A DNA stretch of 64,000 bases from an uncultured Faecalibacterium sp. (GTDB taxonomy: Bacteria; Bacillota; Clostridia; Oscillospirales; Ruminococcaceae): the NCBI GenBank assembly GCA_934503275.1, contig CAKSVD010000002.1, positions 136,493 through 200,492 on the forward strand, read 5' to 3'. Under the pieces are notes generated by a model. That model did no database searches, was not told the origin of the DNA, and saw only the letters and a list, made by a program, of their open reading frames with translations. Below are positions 8,211 through 19,336 of the stretch, piece after piece. Both the position numbers and the translations under genes were made by a program. Position 1 is the first letter of the stretch. The number at the start of each line of letters is the position of its first letter.

Positions 8211-10687
8211 TCGTAAAATATAAAGTGAGTGACTTTGCAAAGGATCTGAACCTTTCTGCAAAGAAGGTGCTGGACGAACTGGCCGCTATGGGCAGCACCG
8301 GCAAGAAGAACAGCTCCAATCTGGAGGAGAACGAGTTGAACTATCTGCTGGAAAAGTTCAGCAAGGATAACAGCGTGGCGAATCTGGACGAGTTTTTGAA
8401 CAGCGCTAAGGCTCCCAAGGAAGAGCCCAAGGCCGAGAAGAAGGCCGAGAAGAAGGCTGAGCAGAAGACTGAAAAGAAGCCCGAGGCTCCCAAGGCCGAC
8501 AAAAAGCCCCAGCAGCCCGCCGCAAAGGCCGAGCAGCCCAAGGCAAACAATAATAACAATAACGGCAAGCATGGCGACAAGAAGCCCGAGCAGCACAAGA
8601 AGCGCGAGGAAAAGACCGTTTCCTTTAGCGAGTTGGCACGCGAGACCGGTGCAAAGGCCACCGCTGCCCCCGCACAGGCAGTTTCTGTCCGCCGCGAGGA
8701 CAATCAGGTCACCGTGGATACCCGCACTGTGGATATGAACGTGGACCGCTTCGATGCCCGCTACGATGATCTGGCCTCCACCAAAAACACCGAGAATCGC
8801 CGCAAGCCCACCCCGCAGGGCAACAAGCAGAAGTTCACTCAGCGCGGCCAGCGCCAGCGCCAGCAGTTCCAGAAGGGCAAGCGCGAGACCGAGTTCGAGC
8901 GTCTGCAGCGCATCCAGCTGGAAAAGGCCCGCAACGCGCAGCTGAAGGTGCTCATCCCCGACGAGATCACCGTGGGCGAGCTGGCTGCCCGTCTGAAGCA
9001 GCAGGCCGGTAAGGTCATTGCCAAGTTTATGCAGATGGGTGAGATGCACGCCATCAACGATGTGATCGATTTCGATACCGCAGCTCTGCTGGCTGAGGAG
9101 TTCCACGCAAAGGTCGAGCACGAGGTGCACGTTACCATCGAGGAACGCCTGTTCACGCAGGAAGAGGATGCACAGGAGGATCTGGTAGAGCGTCCTCCGG
9201 TGGTCTGTGTCATGGGTCACGTTGACCACGGCAAGACCAGTATTCTGGATGCCATCCGTAAGACCAACGTCACCGCAGGCGAGGCCGGCGGCATCACGCA
9301 GGCTATCGGTGCATATCAGGTGCGCATCAACGGCAGCAAGATCACCTTCCTCGACACGCCGGGTCACGAGGCTTTCACCTCCATGCGTGCCCGCGGTGCC
9401 AACATGACCGATATTGCAGTTCTGGTGGTTGCTGCCGACGATGGCATCATGCCCCAGACCATCGAGTCCATCAACCACGCCAAGGCTGCAAATGTCAAGA
9501 TTATCGTGGCAATGAACAAGATGGATAAGCCCACCGCAAACCCCGAGCGCGTGATGGAAGGCCTGACCAAGTACGGCATCATCACCGAGGACTGGGGCGG
9601 CGATGTAGCCTGCATCCCGGTGTCTGCCCTGACCGGCATGGGCATCAACGACCTGCTGGAGCGCATTGCTCTGGAAGCTGAGGTCATGGAGCTGAAGGCA
9701 AACCCCAACCGCCGCGCCAAGGGTGCTGTCGTCGAGGCCCGTCTGGACAAGGGCCAGGGCCCCATTGCCACCATTCTGGTGCAGAACGGCACCCTGCACT
9801 CCGGCGACGTCATCATTGCCGGTACCGCTGTGGGCCGCGTGCGCACCATGCGCAGCGACAAGGGCCAGCTGCTGACCGATGCCGGCCCCTCCACCCCTGT
9901 GGAGATCACCGGCCTGACCGCCGTGCCCGAGGCCGGCGACCTGTTCGAGGCTGTTGAGGACGAGCGTCTGGCTCGTGAACTGGCTGAGCAGCGCATCGCT
10001 GCCGCCAAGGAGAAACAGTTCTCCTCCTTCCAGAAGGTCACGCTGGATAACCTGTTCAGCCAGATGGCACAGAACGACATGAAGGAACTGGCCATCGTGG
10101 TCAAGGCCGACGTGCAGGGCTCTGCCGAGGCTGTGAAGCAGAGTTTGGAGAAGATCTCCAACGATGAGGTGCGCGTGCGCGTCATCCACGCCGGTGTCGG
10201 CGCCATCAGCAAGTCTGACGTGGATCTGGCCGATGCCTCCAACGCCATCATCATCGGCTTCAACGTCCGCCCGGACAACGTGGCTAAGGAAGAAGCCGCT
10301 GCCACCAAGGTGGAAATGCGTATGTACCGCGTCATCTACGACGCCATCAACGATGTCACCGACGCTATGAAGGGTATGCTGGCACCCAAGTTCCGCGAGG
10401 TCTCTCTGGGCGAACTGCAGGTGCGTCAGGTGTACAAGATTTCCAACGTGGGCACCGTTGCAGGCTGCCGCGTGACCAGCGGCAAGATCACCCGCGACAG
10501 CAAGGTGCGCGTGGTGCGTGACGGCATCGTCATCGCCGAGGACGAGATTGCATCCCTGAAGCGCTTCAAGGATGACGCCAAGGAAGTGGCCGAGGGCTAC
10601 GAGTGCGGCGTGACTCTGGAGAAGTTTGCGGACGTCAAGGAAGGCGATGTGTACGAGGCCTTCAAGATGGAAGAGTACCGCGACTAA
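8207..10687 (+). CDS. infB: Translation initiation factor IF-2
   Basis: 826 residues. IF2 N-terminal subdomain (residues 1-50) is followed by a low-complexity Lys/Glu/Ala/Pro linker (about 65-140) and an Asn run, then the GTPase core: G1 GHVDHGKT at 337-344, switch region with [10 protein letters not shown]3 DTPGHEAF from 383, G4 NKMD at 437-440, and SALTG. Domains II, III and the fMet-tRNA-binding C2 domain follow, ending [18 protein letters not shown]. It delivers fMet-tRNA to the 30S P site. The ATG overlaps the ylxQ stop codon by 4 bp (ATGA). Confidence 0.97.
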   Translation: MIVKYKVSDFAKDLNLSAKKVLDELAAMGSTGKKNSSNLEENELNYLLEKFSKDNSVANLDEFLNSAKAPKEEPKAEKKAEKKAEQKTEKKPEAPKADKKPQQPAAKAEQPKANNNNNNGKHGDKKPEQHKKREEKTVSFSELARETGAKATAAPAQAVSVRREDNQVTVDTRTVDMNVDRFDARYDDLASTKNTENRRKPTPQGNKQKFTQRGQRQRQQFQKGKRETEFERLQRIQLEKARNAQLKVLIPDEITVGELAARLKQQAGKVIAKFMQMGEMHAINDVIDFDTAALLAEEFHAKVEHEVHVTIEERLFTQEEDAQEDLVERPPVVCVMGHVDHGKTSILDAIRKTNVTAGEAGGITQAIGAYQVRINGSKITFLDTPGHEAFTSMRARGANMTDIAVLVVAADDGIMPQTIESINHAKAANVKIIVAMNKMDKPTANPERVMEGLTKYGIITEDWGGDVACIPVSALTGMGINDLLERIALEAEVMELKANPNRRAKGAVVEARLDKGQGPIATILVQNGTLHSGDVIIAGTAVGRVRTMRSDKGQLLTDAGPSTPVEITGLTAVPEAGDLFEAVEDERLARELAEQRIAAAKEKQFSSFQKVTLDNLFSQMAQNDMKELAIVVKADVQGSAEAVKQSLEKISNDEVRVRVIHAGVGAISKSDVDLADASNAIIIGFNVRPDNVAKEEAAATKVEMRMYRVIYDAINDVTDAMKGMLAPKFREVSLGELQVRQVYKISNVGTVAGCRVTSGKITRDSKVRVVRDGIVIAEDEIASLKRFKDDAKEVAEGYECGVTLEKFADVKEGDVYEAFKMEEYRD

Positions 10688-10697
10688 GATTTAAAAT

Positions 10698-10835
10698 AAC
10701 CCTCTCCGTCATTGCTGACGCAATGCCGCCTCTCCCGAGGCAGGAGACTTGCAGAGAAACGGAAAAGCATCCCGTATCCACGCAAAAAGCTCGCCCATCG
10801 GGAGCGCTGCCAAGCGAAGCGAGGCTGAGAGGGTT
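10698..10835 (+). repeat. Structured intergenic repeat, copy a (infB-rbfA spacer)
   Basis: 138 bp bounded by perfect inverted ends AACCCTCTC (10698-10706) and GAGAGGGTT (10827-10835). It contains hairpin CATTGC-TGAC-GCAATG (10710-10725), whose counterpart in the copies at 25846 and 33133 has different bases but the same pairing. It lies inside the operon, between infB and rbfA, so it must be transcribed. The T-rich tail after 10834 could give partial termination. Confidence 0.7.
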
Positions 10836-10857
10836 TTCTTTTTAAAGGAGAAACGGA

Positions 10858-11250
10858 ATGTCTCAGAAAAATATGGGCCGTCTTGCGCAGGATATGAAGC
10901 GCGAGGTCATTGCCATCATCGGCCGGCTGAAGGATCCGCGGCTGGAGGGCGGTCTGCTGACCGTCACCCGTCTGGATGTGACGCCGGATCTGGATGTGGC
11001 AAAGGTGTATGTAAGCGTGATGGGCCGTGCAGACGGCCCCAAGCCCGCCATTGAAGCGCTGAACCGTGCCGCAGGCCATGTGCGCACCGAGGTCAGCAAA
11101 AAAATGCACATCCGCAAGGCACCCCGCTTCATCTTTGTGGAGGATGACGGTGCCGCCTACGCCGCCCACATCAACGAGCTGCTGCGCAGCCTGAATGTGA
11201 ACGGCGAGGAGGAAGCACAGCCTGCCGATACCGAACAGACTGAGGACTGA
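10858..11250 (+). CDS. rbfA: Ribosome-binding factor A
   Basis: 130 residues, a single KH-like domain (about 1-105) with DPRLEGGLLTVTRLDVTPDLDVAKVYVSVMG and the C-terminal pair RKAPRFIFVEDDGA. RbfA binds 16S rRNA during late 30S maturation. The tail after residue 110 is acidic and variable. AAAGGAG precedes the ATG. It follows infB across the repeat and continues the same operon. Confidence 0.95.
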   Translation: MSQKNMGRLAQDMKREVIAIIGRLKDPRLEGGLLTVTRLDVTPDLDVAKVYVSVMGRADGPKPAIEALNRAAGHVRTEVSKKMHIRKAPRFIFVEDDGAAYAAHINELLRSLNVNGEEEAQPADTEQTED

Positions 11251-11279
11251 CTGCCTTTGCGGAAAGGATGGATCATTGG

Positions 11280-12257
11280 ATGACAGAACAACTGAATGTG
11301 CAGCAGATGGCGCAGCGCCTGCTGGCTGCGGACAACATTTTGATTCTGTGCCACAAAAACCCGGACGGTGACACCATCGGCTGCGGCAGCGCCCTGTACT
11401 ATGCGCTCAAAGCGCTGGAAAAAACAACAGCGGTGCTCTGCTCCGATGCCATTCCGTCCCGCTACGCCTTTACGAACCCACGGCTGTTCAAGGGTGAGTT
11501 CGAGCCCCGCACCGTGATCGCGGTGGATGTGGCAGGCTTGCAGCTGTTTGGCGAAAATAACGGTGTGCCGCAGTATGCACGCCATGTGGATCTGTGCATC
11601 GACCACCACGCAGGCAACAACGGCTATGCCGATTTTACCCTTGTGGATGCCGGTGCCGCTGCGGCAGCGGAACTGCTGTATCAGGTCATCGTGGAGATGG
11701 GGGTGACTATCACCCCCCACATTGCGGACTGCCTGTACACCGGCATTGCCACCGACACCGGCTGCTTCAAGTTCTCCTCCACCACGGCCAACACCCACAA
11801 GATAGCCGCAAAGCTCATTGAGGCCGGCTGCCATGTGGAGGAGCTGAACACCCTGCTCTTCGACACAAAGCCCCGTGCCCGCATGGAGGCCGAGCGCATC
11901 GCCCGCAACCATCTGGAGTACTATCTGGACGGCCGCTGCGCCCTGATCTACCTGACGCGGGACGAGATCCGGCAGAGCGGGGTAGACCCCGCAGATCTGG
12001 AGGAGCTGACCGGTCTGCCCATCAGCATCGAGGGAGTCAAGGTGGGCCTGACCCTGCGCCAGCAGCCCGGCGGCAGCTACCGCATCAGCGTGCGCACCGC
12101 AAAGGACGTGGACGCCTGTGCTATTGCCCGGCGTCTGGGCGGCGGCGGCCACACCCGCGCAGCGGGCTGTGAACTGCTGGGCGACCTTGAAAACACCAAA
12201 AATGCGATCCTTGCAGAGGTGGAAGCCGAACTGGACGCACCGCAGGAGGAAGCATGA
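11280..12257 (+). CDS. nrnA: DHH/DHHA1 phosphoesterase, NrnA-type oligoribonuclease / pAp phosphatase
   Basis: About 325 residues. The DHH domain has CHKNPDGDTIGCGSALYYAL near the N-terminus (motif I), IAVDVAG (motif II), CIDHHAGN (the DHH motif) and a TGIATDTGCFKFSSTTANTH block; the C-terminal DHHA1 domain carries RLGGGGHTRAAGCEL. The family degrades 2-5-nt RNA and dephosphorylates pAp. An ATG at 11268 lies four codons upstream, but the purine-rich AAAGGATGG just before 11280 makes the second ATG the better start. The stop overlaps truB by 4 bp. Confidence 0.92.
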   Translation: MTEQLNVQQMAQRLLAADNILILCHKNPDGDTIGCGSALYYALKALEKTTAVLCSDAIPSRYAFTNPRLFKGEFEPRTVIAVDVAGLQLFGENNGVPQYARHVDLCIDHHAGNNGYADFTLVDAGAAAAAELLYQVIVEMGVTITPHIADCLYTGIATDTGCFKFSSTTANTHKIAAKLIEAGCHVEELNTLLFDTKPRARMEAERIARNHLEYYLDGRCALIYLTRDEIRQSGVDPADLEELTGLPISIEGVKVGLTLRQQPGGSYRISVRTAKDVDACAIARRLGGGGHTRAAGCELLGDLENTKNAILAEVEAELDAPQEEA

Positions 12258-13141
12258 TGCAGGGCATCCTGATCGTAGACAAGCCCATGGACTGGACCAG
12301 CTTTGACGTGGTGGCAAAGCTGCGCGGCGTGCTGGGCACCCGCAAGCTGGGGCACAGCGGTACGCTGGACCCCATGGCCACCGGCGTTCTGCCGGTGTTC
12401 TGCGGCGGTGCCAGCAAGGCGGTGGACTTGCAGCTGAACCACGATAAGGCCTACCGCGCCACCCTGCGCCTGGGTGCACGCACCGATACCGGTGATAGCA
12501 CCGGCACGGTGCTGGAAACTGCCCCTGTCACCGCCGGGGAAAAGGAACTGCTGGCAGTACTGCCGCAGTTTATCGGCCCGCAGATGCAGGTGCCGCCCAT
12601 GTATTCCGCAGTCAAGATCAACGGCCAGCCGCTGTATAAGCTGGCGCGTGAGGGCGTGACCGTGGAGCGCAAGGCGCGCCCTATTGAAATTTACGGCATT
12701 GAGTACGGCGGCAGTCCGGCAGAAAACGAGTATGTACTGACGGTGCGCTGCTCCAAGGGCACCTACATCCGCACCCTGCTGGAGGACATCGCCGCCGCCA
12801 TGGGGCAGAAGGGTACCATGAGCGCTCTGCGCCGCACTTCTGCCGGTCTGTACACCGAAGCAGACGCCCACACGTTGGAAGAAATTCTGGCCGCAAAGGA
12901 GCAGGGAAGCGCCGCGCTGGAAGCACTGATGCTGCCGGTGGAAAGCGTGTTCACCCCGCTGCCGCTGCTGGTGGTGGAGCCATGGGTGGAGCAGCATCTG
13001 TACAACGGCTGCCCCACCAGCCGCTACCCCGCAGCAGACGGACGCTACCGGGTGCGCAGCGCCGCCGGGCAGTTCCTTGGCCTTGCCAACATTACCGGCG
13101 GGGTGCTCCGGGTGGAAAAACTGTTCGTGGAACGTAATTGA
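12254..13141 (+). CDS. truB: tRNA pseudouridine(55) synthase TruB
   Basis: 295 residues, the family's normal length. ILIVDKPMDWTSFDVVAKLR opens the catalytic domain; the catalytic Asp lies in GHSGTLDPMATGVL (about residues 35-48). RCSKGTYIRTLLEDI (about 158-172) is the second conserved block, and a PUA-like C-terminal domain is present. It makes pseudouridine 55 in tRNA. Coupled to nrnA by ATGA overlap; an adjacent second ATG is equally possible as start. Confidence 0.96.
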   Translation: MMQGILIVDKPMDWTSFDVVAKLRGVLGTRKLGHSGTLDPMATGVLPVFCGGASKAVDLQLNHDKAYRATLRLGARTDTGDSTGTVLETAPVTAGEKELLAVLPQFIGPQMQVPPMYSAVKINGQPLYKLAREGVTVERKARPIEIYGIEYGGSPAENEYVLTVRCSKGTYIRTLLEDIAAAMGQKGTMSALRRTSAGLYTEADAHTLEEILAAKEQGSAALEALMLPVESVFTPLPLLVVEPWVEQHLYNGCPTSRYPAADGRYRVRSAAGQFLGLANITGGVLRVEKLFVERN

Positions 13142-13162
13142 ACAATAAAGGAAACAAGACCC

Positions 13163-14080
13163 ATGCAGATCATTTCTCAGTTTGCCCCGCTGCCGCTGGC
13201 ACAGCCCGAAAAAGGCACCGCCGTGGCCATGGGCTACTTTGACGGCATCCATATCGGCCACCGGGCGGTGATCGAAGGGGCTGTGCAGTGGGCAAAGACC
13301 CATGATGCGGCCCCGGCGGTGTTCACCTTCCGCCTGCCGGTGGAAAATAAAATGAAGGGCAAGCGCCTGCTCTCCACCGAGGATAAGCACGCCTTGATCC
13401 ACAGCCTTGGGGTGGAGTATTACCTCACCCCGGACTTTGAGGCGATCAAGACGCTGAGCCCGGAGGAGTTTGTGCGCAGCATCGTGGAAAACTGCCACGC
13501 CCGGGCGCTGTTCTGCGGTGAAAACTTCACCTTTGGCGCAAAAGCTGCCGGTACCCCGGAGCTGCTGCGCACCCTCTGCGCCCCCCTTGGGGTAGAGGTG
13601 GTGGTGGTGCCCATGGCGCAGTTTGAGGAAAAGCCGGTGTCCTCCACCCGCATCCGCACCGCGCTGGAGGGCGGGGATATCCCGGCTGCCAACGCTATGC
13701 TGGGGATGCCCTATGCCATCCGCTTTGCGGTGCAGCACGGGGCAGGGCTGGGGCACACCCTTGGGGTGCCTACCATCAACCAGTTGTACCCGCAGGGCTT
13801 CCAGATGCCCCGCAGCGGCATTTATATCACCCGCACCTGCATCAACGGGGTGTGGTATCCCTCGGCCACCGGTCTGGGCAGCCGTCCTACCGTGAACGAT
13901 GACGCCACCAAGGTGACCTGCGAGACCTTTATCCCGGGCTTTTCCGGCAACCTGTACGGCACCGACCCGGTGGTGGAATTCTACGCTTACCTGAGCCCCA
14001 GCAAAAAGTTTGATACGCTGGACCAGCTGCGGGACTGCATCAACGATGCCGCCCGCCGCGCACAGGAATATTTTGCATAA
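13163..14080 (+). CDS. ribF: Bifunctional riboflavin kinase / FAD synthetase
   Basis: 305 residues. The N-terminal nucleotidyltransferase domain (about 1-185) has GYFDGIHIGHRAVI, the FAD synthetase HxGH-type motif, and SSTRIRTALEGGDI; the C-terminal flavokinase domain (about 185-305) has GLGHTLGVPTINQLYP and SRPTVNDDATKVTCETFI. It converts riboflavin to FMN and FAD. It is the last gene of the nusA operon, closed by the terminator at 14100-14139. Confidence 0.95.
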   Translation: MQIISQFAPLPLAQPEKGTAVAMGYFDGIHIGHRAVIEGAVQWAKTHDAAPAVFTFRLPVENKMKGKRLLSTEDKHALIHSLGVEYYLTPDFEAIKTLSPEEFVRSIVENCHARALFCGENFTFGAKAAGTPELLRTLCAPLGVEVVVVPMAQFEEKPVSSTRIRTALEGGDIPAANAMLGMPYAIRFAVQHGAGLGHTLGVPTINQLYPQGFQMPRSGIYITRTCINGVWYPSATGLGSRPTVNDDATKVTCETFIPGFSGNLYGTDPVVEFYAYLSPSKKFDTLDQLRDCINDAARRAQEYFA

Positions 14081-14099
14081 CGCATCTATTTTTTAATTT

Positions 14100-14139
14100 G
14101 GGATCCGGAAATGCCTGCGGGTGTTTCCGGATCCCTTTT
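14100..14139 (+). terminator. Terminator of the rimP-ribF operon (UGCG-capped hairpin)
   Basis: Arms 14100-14115 and 14120-14135 pair over 16 positions (two G-U) with loop TGCG, then TTTT. Stem length, loop and A/T-rich flanks match the hairpins at 48137 and 63660, so this may be one more member of that repeat family serving as terminator. Confidence 0.8.
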
Positions 14140-14260
14140 GTCATAATAAAAACGGCATTTCCGGCGTCTGCGGGCAGAAAAAACCGCACTTCGGGCAAAA
14201 TAGACACATTTCCGTGCAACAACGGCAAATGTTTGTTAAACAATTATCTATCTCATATCC

Positions 14261-14289
14261 TTGCAATGCACACAGTTTTTGTTTATAAT
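14261..14289 (+). promoter_or_regulatory. SigA promoter of pgk
   Basis: -35 TTGCAA (14261-14266), 17-bp spacer, perfect -10 TATAAT (14284-14289). The leader contains a small GGGGC/GCCCC hairpin at 14301-14313. The preceding stretch 14140-14260 holds nothing else I recognise. Confidence 0.82.
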
Positions 14290-14365
14290 AGTAGTTGTAC
14301 GGGGCAAAGCCCCGATTGTGAGCGAGACTCTGGTTCAGAATTATAACTTGAGAGGAGTTTTTACC

Positions 14366-15574
<1,209 letters not shown>

Positions 15575-15595
15575 TTTTTCCGGCATCACAATGGG

Positions 15596-15630
15596 TGCGG
15601 CGGCATTTACGCCGCCGCATCTTTTCTTTT
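15596..15630 (+). terminator. Terminator between pgk and tpiA
   Basis: Nine-bp stem TGCGGCGGC/GCCGCCGCA (15596-15604/15611-15619) and a T-rich tract after it. tpiA follows 58 bp later without a clear promoter, so read-through is likely. Confidence 0.72.
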
Positions 15631-15677
15631 TGTGCAGGCAATTTGTAAATAGTTACGAAGGTAAGGAGAAAATAACA

Positions 15678-16448
15678 ATGGATAAGGCAAAGCGCAAGGC
15701 TATTATCGCTGGTAACTGGAAGATGAACAAGACCGCCTCCGAGGCAGCTGTTCTGGTGGACGAGCTGATCCCCGCCGTGAAGGACGCCACCTGCGAGGTG
15801 GTCATCTGCACCCCGTTTACCGATCTGGTCACCGCTGTGGCTAAGACCAAGGGCACCAACATCCATGTGGGTGCCGAGAACGTCCACTTTGAGAAGTCCG
15901 GTGCTTTCACCGGCGAGATCAGCGCCGATATGCTGGTAGATCTGGGCGTGGAGTACGTCATCGTTGGCCACTCTGAGCGCCGTCAGTACTTTGCAGAGAC
16001 CGACCAGACCGTCAACAAGCGCGCTCTGGCTGCCCTGAACGCCGGCCTCAAGGTCATCCTGTGCGTGGGTGAGAGCCTGCAGCAGCGCGAGGAGGGCGTT
16101 ACCGAGGAACTGGTCCGTATGCAGACCAAGATCGCCCTGCGTGACGTGACCGCCGAGCAGATGGCGAACGTTGTCATTGCCTACGAGCCTGTCTGGGCTA
16201 TCGGCACCGGCAAGACCGCTACCGCTGATCAGGCAGAGGAAGTCTGCGCTCAGATCCGCAAGGTGGTGGGCGAACTGTACGGCGAGGCTGTGGCCGAGGC
16301 TACCACCGTGCAGTACGGCGGCAGCATGAACGCCAAGAACTGCGAGGAACTGCTGAGCAAGAAGGACGTGGACGGCGGCCTGATCGGCGGCGCATCCCTG
16401 AAGGCTCCGGACTTTGCTGTCATCGTTGATGCAGCCACCAAGGGCTGA
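15678..16448 (+). CDS. tpiA: Triose-phosphate isomerase
   Basis: 256 residues. AGNWKMNKT at the N-terminus holds the substrate-binding Asn and Lys; the catalytic His is in [11 protein letters not shown], the catalytic Glu in [15 protein letters not shown]; the C-terminal phosphate loop is YGGSMNAKN and [10 protein letters not shown]. It interconverts glyceraldehyde-3-phosphate and DHAP. ATG 15678 has AAGGAG nine bases upstream; an earlier in-frame start overlaps the pgk terminator and is not used. It stands between pgk and gpmI as in many clostridial glycolytic clusters. Confidence 0.97.
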   Translation: MDKAKRKAIIAGNWKMNKTASEAAVLVDELIPAVKDATCEVVICTPFTDLVTAVAKTKGTNIHVGAENVHFEKSGAFTGEISADMLVDLGVEYVIVGHSERRQYFAETDQTVNKRALAALNAGLKVILCVGESLQQREEGVTEELVRMQTKIALRDVTAEQMANVVIAYEPVWAIGTGKTATADQAEEVCAQIRKVVGELYGEAVAEATTVQYGGSMNAKNCEELLSKKDVDGGLIGGASLKAPDFAVIVDAATKG

Positions 16449-16476
16449 GCAACTGCCTTTTCTTAACTAGCTGTTT

Positions 16477-16530
16477 CAGCGCCCGGCTGCGCCGTTTTTT
16501 CAGCGCTGAGCCGGGCGCTGATCTGTTTTT
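16477..16530 (+). terminator. Strong terminator after tpiA
   Basis: Twelve-bp stem CAGCGCCCGGCT/AGCCGGGCGCTG (16477-16488/16509-16520) followed by a T-run to 16530. The rest of the 184-bp spacer before gpmI has a small GGGTG/CACCC hairpin near 16546 and no clear promoter. Confidence 0.82.
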
Positions 16531-16632
16531 ACAGCAGTCGCTCGGGTGTTATGCACCCGCTGGCTGCACCTCCGCAGGCGGGGCACTGGCCTTGCCTGCA
16601 ACGCGTGATAAATTCAAAGGAGATTCAATTTT

Positions 16633-18159
16633 ATGGCAAAGAAACCTGTTCTTCTGTGCATCATGGATGGCTTCGGCTGGGTGCCGAACGAGACCTTCGG
16701 CAACGCCGTGGTGGCTGCTAAGACCCCCCATCTGGATGCTCTGATGGCAAAGTACCCCATGACCACCATCGATGCTTCCGGCATGGCTGTCGGCCTGCCC
16801 GACGGCCAGATGGGCAACTCCGAGGTCGGCCACACCAACATGGGCGCAGGCCGCATCGTGTACCAGCAGCTGACCCTCATCACCAAGTCCATCCGCGACG
16901 GCGAGATGCTCAAGAACCCTGTGCTGGTCAAGAACATGAAGGCCGCTATCGAGGCCGGTAAGGCCATCCACCTGATGGGTCTGGTGGGCACCGGCGGCGT
17001 GCACAGCCATGCCGACCACTGGTTCGGCGTGCTGGAGATGGCAAAGCATCTGGGCGCTAAGGAAGTCTACCTGCACTGCATCACCGATGGCCGTGATACC
17101 GACCCCCACTCCGGTAAGGGCTTCCTTGCTGACCTGCAGGCCAAGCTGGACGAGCTGGGCGTGGGCAAGATCGCCAGCGTTTCCGGCCGTTACTACGCCA
17201 TGGACCGTGATAACAACTGGGACCGTGAGGAGAAGGCCTACGCTGCCTTCGTCTACGGCGAGGGTGAGCACGCTGCCAACGCTGCCGAGGCCATCGAGGC
17301 TTCTTACGCAGCAGACAAGACCGACGAGTTCGTGCTGCCCTGTGTCACCTGCGAGGGTGGCCGCGTGCAGGACGGCGACACCGTCATCTTTATGAACTTC
17401 CGCCCCGACCGTGCCCGCCAGATGACCCGCATCTTCTGCGATGATGCCTTTACCGGCTTCGAGCGCCGCGGCGGCCGCAAGCAGGTGCACTACGTCTGCA
17501 TGGCTGAGTACGATGCCACCATGCCCAACTGTGAAGTTGCTTATCCCCCGGTGGAACTGAAGAACGTTCTGGGCGAGTACCTGTCTGCCCACGGCAAGAC
17601 CCAGCTGCGCATCGCCGAGACCGAGAAGTACGCCCACGTCACCTTCTTCTTCAACGGCGGCGTGGAGGCTCCCTACGAGGGCGAGGACCGCTGCGTCATC
17701 CCCAGCCCCAAGGTTGCCACCTACGACCTGAAGCCCGAGATGAGCGCCCCCGAAGTTGCTGCCGAGTGCGTCAAGCGCATTGAGAGCGGCAAGTACGATG
17801 TGGTGATCCTGAACTTCGCAAACTGCGATATGGTCGGCCACACCGGCGTGTTCGAGGCTGCTGTCAAGGCCGTTGAGGCTGTGGATACCTGCGTGGATCA
17901 GGTTGTCACCGCTGTGCTGAACGCCGGCGGCTGCGCCTTCATCACCGCTGACCACGGCAACGCCGAAAAGATGATGAACCCGGACGGCACCCCCTTCACC
18001 GCCCACACCACCAACGTTGTGCCCTTTGTGGCAGTTGGCTGCGGCGACGTGAAGCTGCGCGAGGGCGGCTGCCTGGCCGATATCGCACCCACCATGCTGC
18101 CCTATATCGGCCTGCCCGTTCCCGCCGAGATGACCGGCAAGAGCATCATCGTGGAGTGA
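16633..18159 (+). CDS. gpmI: 2,3-bisphosphoglycerate-independent phosphoglycerate mutase
   Basis: 508 residues, an alkaline-phosphatase-superfamily enzyme interconverting 3- and 2-phosphoglycerate with two Mn2+. LLCIMDGFGW (metal Asp), then GQMGNSEVGHTNMGAGR with the phospho-Ser at about residue 60, GGVHSHADH, TDGRDTDP, FNFRPDRARQ-like MNFRPDRARQ, NFANCDMVGHTG and TADHGNAEKM are all present. It completes a pgk-tpiA-gpmI lower-glycolysis block; gap and eno are not in the window. Confidence 0.97.
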   Translation: MAKKPVLLCIMDGFGWVPNETFGNAVVAAKTPHLDALMAKYPMTTIDASGMAVGLPDGQMGNSEVGHTNMGAGRIVYQQLTLITKSIRDGEMLKNPVLVKNMKAAIEAGKAIHLMGLVGTGGVHSHADHWFGVLEMAKHLGAKEVYLHCITDGRDTDPHSGKGFLADLQAKLDELGVGKIASVSGRYYAMDRDNNWDREEKAYAAFVYGEGEHAANAAEAIEASYAADKTDEFVLPCVTCEGGRVQDGDTVIFMNFRPDRARQMTRIFCDDAFTGFERRGGRKQVHYVCMAEYDATMPNCEVAYPPVELKNVLGEYLSAHGKTQLRIAETEKYAHVTFFFNGGVEAPYEGEDRCVIPSPKVATYDLKPEMSAPEVAAECVKRIESGKYDVVILNFANCDMVGHTGVFEAAVKAVEAVDTCVDQVVTAVLNAGGCAFITADHGNAEKMMNPDGTPFTAHTTNVVPFVAVGCGDVKLREGGCLADIAPTMLPYIGLPVPAEMTGKSIIVE

Positions 18160-18193
18160 TGCCTGTGCGGCTGAGCGCATAAATCAATAGCAT

Positions 18194-18242
18194 AAAAAAG
18201 CGAGCCATTGTGCGGATTTCCGCATGATGGCTCGCTTTTTTC
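18194..18242. terminator. Bidirectional terminator between gpmI and apbE
   Basis: Long near-perfect stem with A-run on the left and T-run on the right: AAAAAAGCGAGCCAT pairs with ATGGCTCGCTTTTTT, inner TGCGGA/TCCGCA. It serves the two convergent units. Confidence 0.85.
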
Positions 18243-18253
18243 TGTAAATAAAT

Positions 18254-19336
18254 TTACTTTTTCAGGTGGCTGTCCCAGCCGCTGGAGGTGGTGGCCTGTT
18301 TATCGGGCGTACACCACATGGCCTCTACGCTGTCCAGCGATTCCACCAGCTTCTGTCCCTCTTCCAGCGGCATACAGAACAGGGCGGTGGTCAGGCAGTC
18401 TGCCATGCCGGAGTCCGGGCACAGCACGGTGACGCCGTTGTAGTAGGCAGCGGGCCACAGGGTGTCCGGGTCGATGATGTGGTGGTAGCGCTTGCCGTCC
18501 ACCACAAAGTAGCGCTGGTAGTCGCCGCTGGTCACCAGCGCAAGGTCGCTCATGTCGATGGGCGAGCCGAAGATGGAGTTGCTATTGGTGTACACCTCCG
18601 AGGCGTTCCACGGGTTCTCCACGCCGCCCGTCCACTGGCTGCCGTCCGGCTTTGTACCGATGGCGCGCAGGTTGCCGCCCACGCTCACCAGTGCGCTGGT
18701 CAGCCCCCGGGCTTCGGCGGCGCGGCAGACCATTTCCACAGCGTAGCCCTTGCCCACGCTGCCCACGTCCAGCGACATCTCCGGGTCGGACAGATAGACC
18801 GTTTTGGCCTCCTCGTCGATGACAAGGTCGTTGATATCGCAGTGCTGGGCAGCAGCTTCCAGTTCCTCCTGCGTGGGCAGGGTGTTGTCGGCGTCAGAGG
18901 CGTCTTTCTCGGCAGCCTCGCGGTAGTCGTGCCAGATGCCCAGCACACTGCCCATGGCAATGTTGATCTTGCCGCCGGTCAGGTCGTACATCTGCCGCGC
19001 CAACTCCAGCATGGAAAGGATGCGGTTGTCCACCTGCACCGGGGATTTCCCGGCATTTTCGTTGATGGTCTTAACGTTCACAACGCCATCGTAGTCGTTG
19101 TAGATATCGTAGAGCTGATTGTAGGCGATCAGATCCTGATGCAGCGCCTGCATCTGGGTGTTGAACTCTTCCTCGCTCTCGCAGTAGGCGATGACCTGCG
19201 TCACCGTGTCGAACACATCATAAAAGATGGTGGTGTACCGGGTCAGTTCCTTTTTGGGCTTGCAGCCGACCAGCAGGCTAAGACTCAGCACCGCCGCCAG
19301 CAGTGCAGCGGTTATGCGGGTGATGCGGCTCTTCAT
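18254..19336 (-). CDS. apbE: FAD:protein FMN transferase (ApbE lipoprotein)
   Basis: 360 residues. Signal peptide with lipobox LLVGC (Cys25) predicts an outer-face lipoprotein. The ApbE core has YDVFDTVTQVIAY near the N-terminus, the flavin-binding region with SLDVGSVGKGYAVE and VSVGGNLRAIG, and YHHIIDPDTLWPA with the Mg2+/substrate residues. It attaches FMN to Thr of extracytoplasmic flavoproteins such as Rnf or Nqr subunits. It overlaps the upstream DUF3783 gene by 4 bp (ATGA), so the two are probably co-translated. Its flavoprotein client is not in this window. Confidence 0.92.
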   Translation of the reverse strand: MKSRITRITAALLAAVLSLSLLVGCKPKKELTRYTTIFYDVFDTVTQVIAYCESEEEFNTQMQALHQDLIAYNQLYDIYNDYDGVVNVKTINENAGKSPVQVDNRILSMLELARQMYDLTGGKINIAMGSVLGIWHDYREAAEKDASDADNTLPTQEELEAAAQHCDINDLVIDEEAKTVYLSDPEMSLDVGSVGKGYAVEMVCRAAEARGLTSALVSVGGNLRAIGTKPDGSQWTGGVENPWNASEVYTNSNSIFGSPIDMSDLALVTSGDYQRYFVVDGKRYHHIIDPDTLWPAAYYNGVTVLCPDSGMADCLTTALFCMPLEEGQKLVESLDSVEAMWCTPDKQATTSSGWDSHLKK